Shown here in pieces: positions 24,504 to 36,345 of a stretch of DNA of 64,000 bases. The translations under genes were made by a program, and so were the position numbers. How positions within the stretch are numbered: position 1 is the first letter of the stretch; the number at the start of each line of letters is the position of its first letter. Source of the DNA: Batillaria attramentaria (lineage: Eukaryota > Mollusca > Gastropoda > Batillariidae); assembly GCA_018292915.2 (NCBI GenBank), contig JACVVK020000147.1, forward strand, positions 554,001 to 618,000, written 5' to 3'. The notes under the pieces are model-generated. The model did no database searches. It was not told the DNA's origin and saw only the letters and a list, made by a program, of their open reading frames with translations.

Positions 24504-26518
24504 TCTTCAGGCTACTGTGGTTGAAGTGGTTAACTAATATAATATTTCAAAGAATTTCTTTTGACGAGCAAACATTCGGTAGAAGCGGAATCACTTGCAT
24601 GTCGGCACCAGCGGCACAACGACAGCCCTCTGCCTCCGATAATAAATGACCACCGGTTGTCCATCCACACCCACACACCCTCCCACACCCACACACCCTC
24701 CCGGCACACCCACACTGAGATCTTCCCACGCCCACACACACACTGGCCACATCTGACCATCTTCCACTAGTCCCCGGACACTGTTCAGCTAAGTGTTAAT
24801 TGCCGGCTAATAACTGGAACCATGATCGCACGAGCGTCAGCTAACCCGTGTGGAGTGTTGAGCTGGCATCCGTCATTACCAATGCTAGAGTGACCGCCCT
24901 TTGATCTGTGGCTCATCAGGAAAGGGTAGTTACTTCCCCATGGCCACGCAGATCTCTCGGAACCGGTACACAGCTGTCGGTGATGTAGGCAGGTCAAGAT
25001 AGATGGCAGCAGAGGCGCACGACCGTTGTTCGCCTTTGATGACCCGCGTTAAACGAGACTTCTGACCTATGGCGTCAAATGAGACATCGAGAGCGTAGAA
25101 CTGAATCTGCCGTATTCTATGTGCACGTGCTTCCACGTCAGACTCTGAGATGGTTCACGCGAAGAACTGCCCGGTTGTAATCAGCTGCGCTTGTCAGTGA
25201 ATTTTCTTGTACGTGACATACGAAATAGTCTGTCATAATGATAAGTAGAGCTCTAAACGCAATACGGCCTGTCGGAATTCCAAGTTTCCGCCCTTCCGCA
25301 CGCGAGATGTCAGGACTACTGCCCTTCTTTGCCTCTATTAAACGTTTAGAGGTCCCGGAGGATCGGCCGTCGAGACTTCAAGTCTGGACGCATGTGTGCA
25401 CTTGTAGCACATTTTTTTTTTTCATTTTGTTGTTGTTGTTGTTTTTAGCCCGTAAACACTGACGTCTACTGGTCGTGCGACCGAGAACTCAGTGCAACGG
25501 CTCGAAGCAGGCTGTCATAGTCAGCAGCACGGACTTAGCAGACCGGCGCTGTGCATTTGTGCTTGCGTCGGTACTTGGCATGTTTGCTTAGTGTCAACCT
25601 GTCTGAAGGCGGTACCCGGCTAACTGCAAATGTCTTAGCGGTGCTAGACTGACACCACCAAAACGGCAGCTCCGAACGATTTGTGAACCTAAAAATGTCG
25701 AAACATGTGCCTTGAAAAACTGTTTCCCCAGAGAATTTTGACCGTACCCTGTCGCGCTTAAACGATATTCCAAATATAGTTCAATGTTCACTGTCTGGAA
25801 ATTCAGACCTTTCTATTTGGGTAGTTTCCGCTTCTAGAGATCGCAAAGACCACCAGGAAAGTTTAGAGCTTGGCCAGGGTGATTCGCCGGTAAAACCCGG
25901 AGAGCAGCCCAGTCGAAGCCGTACGGAGAAAGCTTTGGCTAATCTAGGCACTTTGGCCGCTGGCAGCGCGGCCTGGCGACATTAATGTGATTGATACGGG
26001 GCGACAAACTGCCTGCGCTCTCTGAGCACGAGTACAGTCCCTTGATTCAGGAGCTGCCAGCGAGCAGACGGAGAAAAATGGACCGCGGCCTCTAGAGGAT
26101 CGGACGAGAGTTCAAAACATCCCACGGAAAAACGGTTTAGGGGCAGGATTTTTGTATGGCATAATCGTGTAGAGCGGTACATTTTTATGACTTTTTATCT
26201 CCTAGAATTGCTAACAAGGCGCCTCAGGACTTGTCACTTAGAGCAGTCACCAGAGAGAGAGAGAGAGAGAGAGAGAGCCCTCGGAGAGAGAGAGAGAGAG
26301 AGAGAGATCAAGAAATCAAGAAAACTTTAAGCAAATAAAAGCGACACAAAAGGGACAGAAACCACTTAACTTTGACAAAGGACGGCACAGGTCGACGTTT
26401 CGGCTTACGCCTTCTTCAGGACATAAACAAATGGGACATAACTTCAACAAACAAGCAAAAGGTAACTCTGCGGACGTACTGACATACACGGCGCGGGAAA
26501 AAAAAAAAAAAAAAAAAA

Positions 26519-26712
26519 AGTGTGGGCGAGAAAAGGACCAGAAAAAAATAGCAAAATTATCACAACACCCATCCTTAGGTGACAGAAGACCATGGACTGT
26601 GTGTGAAAAAAAAAAAAAAAAATGTTGGGCAGAAAAGAACAAAAAAGAATAGTGAAAATTAGCAATCACAACACCCATCCTTTGGTTTCAAGGACCATGG
26701 ATTGTGTGTGAA
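26519..26712 (+). repeat. Tandem duplication, period about 106 bp
   Basis: A unit ending ACAACACCCATCC ... GACCATGG ... TTGTGTGTGAAAA is repeated twice in a row with small changes. Each unit carries a poly-A run. Confidence 0.7.
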
Positions 26713-27009
26713 AAACTTTATTTTCCAACGGTAGAGGTAGTTAACGTGAAACAGTCAATTTTCATACCTGCCGTTGCTATTTCTAGCAGTATATATCTAA
26801 ACAGAAAAACACACACACATATGTAATACAACAGGAAAAAAGCAAAATAGCAATAAAACCATAGGAAATGAAACTACACTCTAATAAGACAGAAACATTT
26901 AGGAAGCGTGATGAACAAACCAATTATGTCAATACATCATAGTGTAGGAATGGGCGAGAATAAACTGTGGGAAGATTAAAGAGAGAGAGAGAGAGAGAGG
27001 GGGGGGGAT

Positions 27010-27075
27010 GAAATGAAACTTTATTTTCTATAGGTACAAAGACCTGTCTTTTATCAGTCTTGTCCTTGCTAAACT
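27010..27075 (+). repeat. Short dispersed repeat shared with 10638-10705
   Basis: GAAACTTTATTTTCTATAGG, AAGACCTGTCTTTTATC and CTTGTCCTTGCTAAACTA match the 10.6-kb copy. Both lie just after a GA tract. Confidence 0.6.
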
Positions 27076-27279
27076 AGGAAAACTACACTACAAAAAAAAT
27101 CACACACACAGATACACACATCCACATGGAATTAGATCATGACCAATGCAATACAAAAGAAGCAAATGATGATAAAAACGGGTATGACTGGCAAAACAAT
27201 CAAGGTAAATTCATAGACATCTTGTTTGTCAACGTAAATGTTTGACGTCAGTATATGTATTGTGCAATATAAAGTTAGT

Positions 27280-27457
<178 letters not shown>

Positions 27458-27846
27458 TATGAGAGACAGAGGCTTTGGAATTCGTGGCAACCGGTTATCA
27501 AAAGCGTTTATTGTCTTTTTGTGCCTCTCGAATTAATCAGTGCAAAGTAAATGGTGTTCAAAAACCAGCGGACATTTCTGTCTCTAGTATTCTCCATCAT
27601 CGTGAGACCAGGCAACAGCAGCAGAAAATACCATCATAAGTCATAATCATCTTCGAAATTGTAGGGCAGTGTCAGCTAGCATTTAATTTTATTGTTACGC
27701 TGACATGTCTGATGAGTTTTAATCCCTTGAGTGCACCTGGTGATACTGCTCTCATCAAATGCGTCGCGTAGGAACATGCTTAGCACATGCATACGGGCGT
27801 TGTACCAGAACCAGGAGTATAATTTTAGCCTACTATATTATTGCTA

Positions 27847-28466
27847 GAAAGGGCCAGTGGTCTAGTGGTTAAGAGACTTAGCCACCAATGCGAGAGGTCA
27901 GGTTCAAGTCCATTTTTCTTTCTCGTAGGTGTGTGTGTGTGGGGGGGGGGGGGGCTGGGGTGGTCGAATGGTAGAGCGTTGGACTTCTAATGCTCGGGTC
28001 GTGAGTTCGTATTATTCCCGGCTGGGGCCAAATATTTGTACTGGCTTTTTTTTCTATTGTTGCCCCGTCCTTGATATCACCCGATGTGGTGGAAAAGGAC
28101 GTTAAACCCCTAAATACTCACCCACCCACCCTCTTGTAGGTGGCACCGTTCATTCTGGGCGATCGTTGCGGTTCTCTCCGGGTACTCCGGCTTCCTCCCC
28201 CTCTGCTTTGGAAATGTTCAGCCCACAAAATTGGAAAATAAAATGCAAGTCTAAATTCCGAAACGTATATTGCTGAGCTGACCCTCCGCACCACGTGATG
28301 GTAAAGTGTTCATGTCCAGTGTGTGAGAGAATGCGTGTGATTCACGTGAGCGTGCCTGTTGGGTTCAGTTCGCGACGCTTTGAGCCACTTCATGAAATTG
28401 GATAAAGCGCCCACACAATACACAGTTAGTATTATCATCATCATCATCATCATTATTATTATTAGA
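27847..28466 (+). mobile_element. SINE-B copy 2, split by SINE-A copy 9
   Basis: The head (GGCCAGTGGTCTAGTGG, GGTTCAAGTCC) and the body (GGTACTCCGGC, TATTGCTGAGCTGACC, AAGCGCCCACACAATAC) match copy 1 on both sides of the nested SINE. It ends in a (ATC)n(ATT)n tail at 28434-28466, typical of a SINE 3' end. Confidence 0.87.
27932..28131 (+). mobile_element. SINE-A copy 9, nested inside SINE-B
   Basis: Full-length copy, with GT/G-rich sequence at its 5' edge, splitting a SINE-B element. The 11-bp flanks TCTCGTAGGTG (27921-27931) and TCTTGTAGGTG (28132-28142) differ at one base and form the target-site duplication. Confidence 0.88.
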
Positions 28467-28499
28467 TAATAGTGCTGCCGCAAAAGGGTTGACCAGCAG

Positions 28500-28640
28500 G
28501 GCTACAGATCCGTGAGAACTATAATAGGACAAATGTCTTAAATGACTGAAAAATACAGGACATTTATCCGTCCTGAATCACGACGACTGTAGTGTAGAAA
28601 TGATAGGACATAATAGACGACTCCACTCGCAAGTCTCCAG
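28500..28640 (+). repeat. Dispersed repeat D, copy 1
   Basis: ATGTCTTAAATGACTGAA, AGGACATTTATCCGTCCTG and AATCACGACGACTGTAG occur in the same order as at 48185-48300. Confidence 0.6.
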
Positions 28641-28889
28641 CGAAAAGCCCCCCCCCCCACACCCCACACCCCCTAAGCTCCACCGTGTGTTGGCAAAAGC
28701 CCTAGATTGCCGTTTTTTTTTGTTTTTTTTTTAACTCTGCACAAATTTAAAAAGGAGCAAAAATGTTCTGCTATATTTAGCGGAATAATTACTACATGTC
28801 CCGGAAGCTATCAGTGATGTCATTGTAACCTGCAGTGTCTAACTACTGTCTGACTCTTCTTTATTACCAGGTTATGACCAGCTTTTTTT

Positions 28890-29100
28890 CAGTTTCCATA
28901 AAGGGAAGCCCATCAGCATGTCCGGGATGACGTCACAAAGCCTCGTTACAAAAACAGGATGGCCCTATTGATCAAACGGCCGCATTAGGGAGTATTGGTT
29001 GCATGACATGAATGTGATTTTATGGATAAAGGCCTGCCATGCATGCGGGTCAAACGGCCAGAGATACCTCCATATTTATTGCGTGGGACAGGATATTATT
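28890..29100. promoter_or_regulatory. Candidate conserved non-coding element
   Basis: A stretch of balanced composition free of simple repeats in the desert. It carries TGACGTCA (28928-28935), two copies of TCAAACGGCC, a Hox-like TTTTATGGATAAAGG and CATATTTATTG. The call rests on motif density only; no conservation could be tested. Confidence 0.2.
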
Positions 29101-29134
29101 CATTGTCTAAGACTCAACCTTTTTTTTTAAATAC

Positions 29135-29850
29135 ATGTAAAAATTTCACCTCTTAGTAAGTGCCACAGTTCATCTAGGCCGGGGAGCCGGGATAGCAGAA
29201 TGGACTTTCAATGCTCGGGTCGTGAGTTCGAATCCCGGCTGCTGGGGCCAAATATTTGTGTTGGCATTTTTATGTTGTTTCCATAGTAATAGAATGTGAC
29301 GTCAACCAGCTAGGCGAGCTCACACGACCTCATGCGTTTGGGGTTTTGCGAGTGCATAGAGGCACGCAAAGGGTTTCCAGTACTTTCTTTATGTCAGCAT
29401 GCTTGGTGTGAGAGAGCTTGCGTTCCTCAGTGTGCGCGCGGGCTGCATACATGACACAACGACTACGACTGTGACTACAGCAGGTCACTGAATGAAACAA
29501 CATATTGGGCTGGTGGCCATCTTGTTTCTCGTTGCCCCGTTTGTGATATCGACCGTGCGTGGTGGAAAAAGGCTCCCACCAACCCTCATCCAGGCTGATC
29601 GTTGGGGGTTCTTTCCGGGGCACGTCAGTGCTTTCCTTGTCTACTGAAGCTCAGCCCATGAAAAACAAACAATCAAACAAATTATTTGAATACCATTCTG
29701 AATTCTGAACCTTGAATAGCTGAGCTGACCCACCGAACCACGCGAACGTAATATGTGTGAGTGAATGCGTGTGGTGTCCAGTGAGCGTGTGTGTCGGGTT
29801 CAGTTCGCGCCGCTTTCAGACAAACAATTTGGACAAAGCGCCGATGTCGA
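29135..29850 (+). mobile_element. SINE-B copy 3, split by SINE-A copy 10
   Basis: A middle segment before 29180 and then GCTGATCGTTGGGGGTT to AAGCGCCGATG after 29586 match the SINE-B body. The tRNA-like head is not recognisable, so the copy is 5'-truncated. Together with copy 10 and its own interruption this is a three-level nest. Confidence 0.72.
29181..29585 (+). mobile_element. SINE-A copy 10, itself interrupted, nested in SINE-B
   Basis: The SINE-A head and body (29181-29275) break off and the 3' part (CGTTGCCCCG onwards) resumes near 29525, with about 250 bp of unrelated sequence between. The outer flanks TCATCTAGGCC (29170-29180) and TCATCCAGGCT (29586-29596) match at 9 of 11 bases and lie within SINE-B body sequence. 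The head also lacks the stretch between the A-box and GGACTTTC. Confidence 0.75.
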
Positions 29851-30304
29851 TTCGCACTATTGTTATGAGTACTGAGTCATGGATGAGTAGTAATACAGTT
29901 GTATGTAGCAGCAGCAGCAGCAGCAGTAGGTTTAGTAGTAGTACTAGTACATGCAGCAATAGTAGTAGTGGTGGTAGCTGACGTGGTAGGAATGGAGCAC
30001 TTCAGGTTAGACTGGTCAACTTAGCACACGTACTATTGCGAAATAGTAGGCATACTATACCCGGAGTTATGGCTGCTTCCGCTTGCCATACTGAGGACCG
30101 TAGATTGATATCTGCAGTTCGCCTGTAAAGTCTTTGAAAAATGAGAAAAGTGATAACAAAAGGTGCAGTAGACCTGGCACAAAAGACTAGTTCCCTGGTC
30201 TCAGTTTGAAGAGCGACAGACAACGAAAGCTCGATTTTATACAAGCTCGGTGTACGCCCGGCCAGTCGGGTGCAGGCAGTACGAGAAAATTGCAGTTACT
30301 GCAG

Positions 30305-30306
<2 letters not shown>

Positions 30307-30388
<82 letters not shown>

Positions 30389-30420
30389 CGGAGACTGAGA
30401 GAGAGAGAGAGAGAGAGAGA
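30307..30420 (+). repeat. (GT)n and (GA)n microsatellites
   Basis: About 81 bp of GT, a 9-bp gap, then 24 bp of GA. Confidence 0.95.
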
Positions 30421-31051
30421 ATTTAGGACCCGGATCAATAACACTTGCCGACGGCACCTCTCCAAACTTTCAAAGGAAACAAAATCCCCAATTACGGCAA
30501 ACAATAGTCGACAGGGTGACGAAAGTCCATAAAAACCGCGTTCTCTAAATTTCACATGGAAAAAAAGCGGCGGGAAAGTGTCGGCTGGGAGAGTGGTCCC
30601 CCTGGACCAAGGTGTGAAACTGCGGCAGTCGGGAGAGGGCGCTTTGCTGTCGTCTGCTGACGGCTTTGTCAGGTTCTATCCCGTGTTCACTCAGACAGAA
30701 TGATGCGTTTAAAGAAAGCAAGATTAGATTTAGTTCTGGGTTAAGAGGTTGAGTTCCGACGTCTGTCCAATTCTCTCGACTTTGCCGTTGACAGTCTGCA
30801 CCGAGTCGGAATCCACACCCCGCTCCTAGTTTCCCGCGTTAAACAAGTCTCAAGACGTGTGTTGAAACCACAATGGATCCACTTTTCTTCAGTTACAGGC
30901 GTATTGAATCGGCATTGTGTTGGATAGTCATAGCACAGCCGGCATTTGAAATCGTCTGGTGTCCATGGTAAAACATGTCTTGGCGCGAAACTAGACAGAG
31001 CCTTGTTTCCCCCGGCAACGCCGCCCCAGCCGGCGGAGACTATCCGAGAAA

Positions 31052-31286
31052 CCGGTGTAGCATCCGGTCCGGTCCCCCCTCTGAAGTAGTCCCCCGGGGG
31101 ACCAATTCGTGGCAAAAACTGCTCTATAATGGTCCCCCCCTTAGACATCCAGCCTCGTTTTCGACTGGTCCCCCTGGGCGATTTTGGTCCCCCCTCGCAT
31201 CCAAAATAGGCCCCCTCTCGAACTGGTCCCCCTCTTTTCTAACCAATGTAGAGCTATGTCAGTATTTATTTTTAACTTTATTGTTA
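31052..31286 (+). repeat. Left arm of the foldback element
   Basis: Starts CCGGTGTAGCATCCGGTCCG and ends ACTTTATTGTTA. It pairs with 32563-32795. The first 34 residues of the open frames read from the two arms are identical, a simple proof of arm identity. Confidence 0.88.
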
Positions 31287-32037
31287 CAAAACTTTATTGT
31301 CCCCAAAAGCACAGGGCCATAGGAACATTTTTTTTCTTTTTTTTCCGATTTATGTGCTTGTTGTTATTTTTGTGTGTGTGAGATATATTTGTTTGGTTGT
31401 GTTCTTGTTTCTTTCAGTTGTTTTTTTTGCATTGGTTCTTTTTTGCTGTCCACATTTCCTGTCATTTTTTTTAAACTGGAAATAGCATTTAGAGAATAAC
31501 ATCAAAGACCAAGTATCTAATATTTTCTATACAACGCCATAGAAAAAATATTTCTTCAAAATTAAGTAAGTGTCCATGACATGAAAACTAGTTGCCACCT
31601 TTGGCTTTCAGCGTACTTCAAGTAGACAGTCAAGACTGAGTACCAGTGTCTCAAATCATGACCCTTGAAACAACAAAAACAGCAGAAGACTAACAGTTCT
31701 CAGGCTGGTCTAAGGAGTGACACAAAAAACAGGAGCAAAGTGATGTCCAAGATTCATTATATAAATTACTCTGTCTGTTTTCAATGGGGCCGATTGCCAA
31801 ACTGGCCCGTATTTCAGCCACCTAGGTTGTCGGCCTGGAGCCTCTCTTGTGAACACATACACGGGCGTGTCCAAGAGGGTGGCTGCAGCAAATATCTCAA
31901 CCTCGGTGGCCCAAGTACGGAATGAATTGTCGTGTACTTATAATTATAGGCATGTTTGACACGAGTCACGTGACGTGTCAAGAAGCGTGGCGACCGTTTT
32001 CTCATCCCACAAAAAAAAAAAAAAGAAAAGAGAAAAC

Positions 32038-32222
32038 AAATCTAAACTTTTAAAAGTGATTTAACTTCGTAGATTTGCCGTTCTATGTAGCCTATACTTT
32101 TGTTTTTTAGTGGCGACCGTTTTCTCATCCCACAAAAAAAAAGAGAAAATAAAAAAACAAAAGTATAGGCTACATAGAACGGCAAATCTACGAAGTTAAA
32201 TCACTTTTAAAAGTTTAGATTT
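32038..32222. repeat. Perfect 71-bp inverted repeat inside the foldback interior
   Basis: 32038-32108 and 32152-32222 are exact reverse complements, separated by about 43 bp. The spacer carries GTGGCGACCGTTTTCTCATC, which also occurs directly upstream at 31987, so the unit is a spacer copy bracketed by inverted arms plus a second direct copy. Confidence 0.9.
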
Positions 32223-32306
32223 GACACTGTAACCTTGACCCAGTTCAAGATCATCTTGAATAACATCTCTGTACAAAAATGAAAATAATTATACATATAA
32301 CGAAAG

Positions 32307-32341
<35 letters not shown>

Positions 32342-32457
32342 TGTGTGTTTGCGTGCGTGCGTGCGTGAGTGAGTGTGCACGCGTGCGTGCGTGCGTGCAT
32401 AATGTGTGTGTGTGTGTGTGTGTTTGAGAGATGGGGGGAGGAGAGAAAGTGTGGGGG

Positions 32458-32506
<49 letters not shown>

Positions 32507-32562
32507 AGAGAGAGAGTGAGAGAGATCCAGAGTCACGTTTTCTACTGAGTTGACACACACTA

Positions 32563-32795
32563 TAACAATAAAGTTAAAAATAAATACTGACATAGCTCTA
32601 CATTGGTTAGAAAAGAGGGGGACCAGTTCGAGAGGGGGCCTATTTTGGATGCGAGGGGGGACCAAAATCGCCCAGGGGGACCAGTCGAAAACGAGGCTGG
32701 ATGTCTAAGGGGGGACCATTATAGAGCAGTTTTTGCCACGAATTGGTCCCCGGGGGACTGCTTCAGAGGGGGGACCGGACCGGATCCTACACCGG
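32563..32795 (-). repeat. Right arm of the foldback element
   Basis: Inverted copy of 31052-31286, from TAACAATAAAGT to GGATCCTACACCGG. Differences include AGCAGT for AGTAGT and GGATCC for GCATCC. Confidence 0.88.
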
Positions 32796-32799
32796 CTAT

Positions 32800-33886
32800 C
32801 TCATGTGCTAAATGTGCTTTATTTCTCACACAACCGCATATCACTCTTTTAAATTATTATGAAGAAATTGTTTTCTTAATAACATTGTCATTCATATCTT
32901 GACTTACATTAATATCATTACTTACTGCCTGGGGTTTAAAAAAAAATTCCGATGTTCCGAGTGAGTGGGACTCTCCCCACAAACTTTCGCGATGCTTCCA
33001 GGAGTTTTACTTCGAAACAAATAATGATTAAGAGGAACAGGCGCAGAAAACAAACAAAGAAACACCACAAACCAACTAGACAAAAAGAAGCAAACAAACA
33101 CTTGAACAACAAACGAACAACCAAATACACACTCAAAAAGAAGAAGAAATACAAATAAGAATCAAGACATATCGGTACTTATACTGCTGAATGAAAAGGA
33201 CCTAGACTGACCGAAACGAACCATTCCTCAATTGCCGAAGTTCCTGTCTAGCCTATGGCTGATATGATAGCCAGCCGTGTGCCGGGTATGCCTCACGACA
33301 TTTTTCATGGTCACTTAATTTATCACGGCCATAATTGAGCAGCTAAACGATTCACGTCAAAATACTGGAGATAGCTCTGTCCGCCGCAATGGGGCCTGCT
33401 CAAGGAACAAGCCCGGAACAGTAGGAAAACGTATAGAATTAGAAGTTTGGCATAGTGCTCGCGCTTCCAGCTGCCTGTGCCAGTCAAACCCTAGCTGGAT
33501 AAAAGACGTGCCTGGGGGCAAAATGGCGTGCCAATTCCACTTAGAGAATAATGACTTACTGTCATCGTGCACAGCTGAACTCCTGGGCGGTTGGACTCGT
33601 TCAGGGTTTTTTTTTTTCTTCCCCGGTCTCGGCTGGACCGGCCGTGTGTAGCAGACGACAGAAAATAAAGTCAAGTATTTCATTCTCGGTGTTAAAAAGG
33701 ACTAAGGGGAGGGGAGGGGAGGGGAGGGGGGGGGCTAGGTGTTTTTTTTTATGGACTCCTCTGTGTGAATACCTAAAGCACTCGGCCTCCGTCAGGATGT
33801 CTCCCCCCCCCCCCCCGGAACACCGGAACACACACATACACACACGCACTGAGACACACATACACACACGCACTGAGACACACACA

Positions 33887-33973
<87 letters not shown>

Positions 33974-35470
33974 GGTTGTCCAATCACCGACACAGATAAG
34001 CAATCTGCCTGCCAGCACGTAACGATCAATTGTGAATCCAAAATCAGTGGAGAACAGAATTAAATGATGGGATGGGGGGGGGGGGGGGGGGGGCGAGGAT
34101 AGAGGCGAGAGGAGATGGGGGAGGGGAGGGGGGTATAGGCTGGGGTGCTCTAAGTGCAGCCACTGCGTGTGTTTGACGTAATCAATTCTTAATTGTAATT
34201 TCCTCTCGTGCACAAAGAAAGAAGAGGATGAAGAAGAAGAGGGGCTGGGGGGGGGGGGATAGATTTAAAAAAAAAGAAAAAAAAAAGAAGAGAAATGTCG
34301 CTCAGCATTTTCGACACGGATGTTACAAGTTATATTCATCACCTCCCTGGCTGTACTATCCAAGATTTTGAATAGTGAAGCTGGAATGGTCAGTGTCGAG
34401 GTACTTTGAGCAGAATTGCCTTGGGTATAATGTCTCCGGTCCTAATGAGCCCAAGATACACTTTTTCAGACTTAAAAACACATCAGGTACCCTGCCCCGT
34501 ATCACAGTGTTTCTGCCGTTCTGAACTGAAATCCGGGGAGCGCAGGCCGTTTTCCGCAGTATACCATAAACACACCTATTACTTTCTAGGTCTCATGTAC
34601 GTACATGTACATGCATGTCATTTCTTTGATGTGAGCCGCCGGTGTGGATACTGATGGACACTTCTTGGTTTTAGACTGACAAGTTCCCTTTGAACATCGT
34701 GCAATCATTGTTGTGGAACGGCCTAACATCGCGCTGTCCATCATCGTTCACGCTTGACTGAGCAAAGAGTACTTACGGTGTTTACTTACTGATATATGAC
34801 AGCCTAACTTGCATGACCGTTTGAAGTGTGATGTGATGGTGGTACATGTCTTAACACGACACACTTTGTACAGACACCCGTCTCAGGATCAAGGAAGATT
34901 TTTTGATAAACAGTCTCCGTTTACCTGATACTGACGCTGGTCCATACAGTAGTGTACTGAACTGAGTGATCAGCTACTCAGCGCATATTTTCAACAGAAA
35001 AGTCACTTCTGCCGAGATGGCCAGCACGTTCAAATCAATAGCAATAACTGAAAATTATTGTATAAGTTCATCTGGCAAAGGCGCTACGTACATAGAAAGG
35101 CCTTCGAGAAGGTCAAACGATCTGTCATGGAATCTGACTACTCAGAAGGCGGCGTACGCTATTTCAATATCGAAAATATACACACCAAAAAGAAGGGGAA
35201 CAAAGCAGTAACTGAAAATAGTCAGTAATAGGTGAGAAGCTTTTGACTGTTTATTTCCCCGAAATATTAACAAAGTTCCAGAGACTGCAGCGAGCTTTAG
35301 AAGACAAGATTTGTGGCTGCAGATGCTCTGATTTTGTGTGGTCTGGCCAAAGAAATACTAGTAGTTTAAAAAAATAAATCTCACCGTTAAAATTATTTTG
35401 TTTCGCCCCCAAAACATGAAGCAAGAACGTAACGCAAAATTCGTTGATGCTTCTAATGCTCACTTCACTT
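32800..35470. other. No gene seen
   Basis: A/T-rich sequence, the 33.83-kb CA tract and G-rich runs near 33.72 and 34.07 kb. An 81-codon frame at 34966-35211 is not recognised. Confidence 0.55.
33828..33970 (+). repeat. (CA)n with CGCACTGAGA interruptions
   Basis: Two near-identical ACACATACACACACGCACTG units precede about 80 bp of pure CA. Confidence 0.95.
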
Positions 35471-35472
35471 CA

Positions 35473-35835
35473 GTTAAAGGTGTTAATCAATGCTGCCACG
35501 TTTATGCTCACAGCCGGATCGTTCTGAGCTGTTTTCGTGGTATCTATCATCACACTTCTCAGACAACTGCACAGTGACAGCGTCTGTAATGCCGCACGGC
35601 TGAGCCAACAGAAGCGTACTCGACACGGCGACCACACTGAGCGATCCAGTAGTCAGTGTAACAGCAGTCGCAGAATTTGAATGTTCGACCTCTCGCGCAA
35701 AGTGTAAACAACTTTGTATCGCATTTACAGGTGTACTAATCATCAAAATAAAGTATTTCGATCGTACAGGCGCAGTAACGAGCGAAACTGTTCCAAAACA
35801 TAAATTGGGTTAGAAAAGACAGAATTAGCCCGCTT
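35473..35835 (+). repeat. Dispersed repeat R1, copy 2
   Basis: Same orientation and landmark order as copy 1, including TGAGCTGTTTTCGTGG, CTATCATCACACTTCTCAGA, GAGCCAACAGAAGCGTACTC, GAATGTTCGACC and AAACTGTTCCAAAACATAA. Confidence 0.82.
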
Positions 35836-36169
35836 AAAACATGCTTCAATTCAAACAGGGCATTCATAATGAGGGATTGGACAGGCAAATGCTATTCCGA
35901 GTCGTTGGCGGCCCTGCAACCCCAAACTCACTACGACCGCCGGCACCGGTCATCAGCATGGTCGTGGGCAGGCCCTTCGTTTGACAGACAGCACCACCGT
36001 TTGACAACCCCAGACGGCGTTCAGGGGCCACCGAGTCAATTTTACGCGCTCAATTAGAGCCAGCACCTCCCAGCCCACCCCCCTCCATCCTCCCCTTTTT
36101 GCCACGCCCCGTCCCCTCATCGGCTCCAACACCTCTGCCGGTCCGAATTTTAACCCTAGCCCTCTATGC

Positions 36170-36345
36170 AAATCATCCCCCGCGCGTGCAGACGAGAGAT
36201 CGTATGATGCTCAAATTGCAGGCTTGTTAATGGAATCTTAATTCGGCTCGGACACCGAAACCCAATCACTAGGCCCATGCGTCCTGGGCCTTTTAATCAG
36301 GCGATTATTTGTTGTGAGTAATGGGACCCCTTCAGTCAGGACTGG
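36170..36345. promoter_or_regulatory. Candidate conserved non-coding element
   Basis: Homeodomain-like core sites (GTTAATGG, TTAATTC, CCAATCA, TTTTAATCAG, GATTATTTG) cluster in about 130 bp of repeat-free sequence. Motif density only. Confidence 0.2.

Larger units (their letters stand above)
31045..32795. mobile_element. Foldback (long inverted-repeat) element with GGTCCCCC-motif arrays
   Basis: Arms of about 235 bp (31052-31286 and 32563-32795) are near-identical inverted copies enclosing about 1.28 kb. Each arm holds roughly seven GGTCCCCC-type motifs in both orientations and a GTCCCCCGGGGGAC palindrome (one base shorter on the right), then a unique block ending TTTTTAACTTTATTGTTA. CTATC occurs at 31040-31044 and 32796-32800 and may be a 5-bp target duplication. 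The interior is T-rich sequence, a smaller inverted repeat and GT/GA microsatellites, with no transposase frame. Most likely a non-autonomous DNA element; the family is unassigned. Confidence 0.8.

Noticed and set aside
31052..31286. Gly-Pro-rich peptide read from the foldback arms
   Set aside because: It is the translation of repeated GGTCCCCC DNA motifs and appears equally from both arms; no coding evidence.
33828..33970. Regularly spaced repeats that could suggest a CRISPR array
   Set aside because: They are imperfect CA microsatellite units without unique spacers, in a eukaryotic genome.
34966..35211. 81-codon plus-strand frame
   Set aside because: No recognisable family, splice signals or nearby promoter; likely chance.
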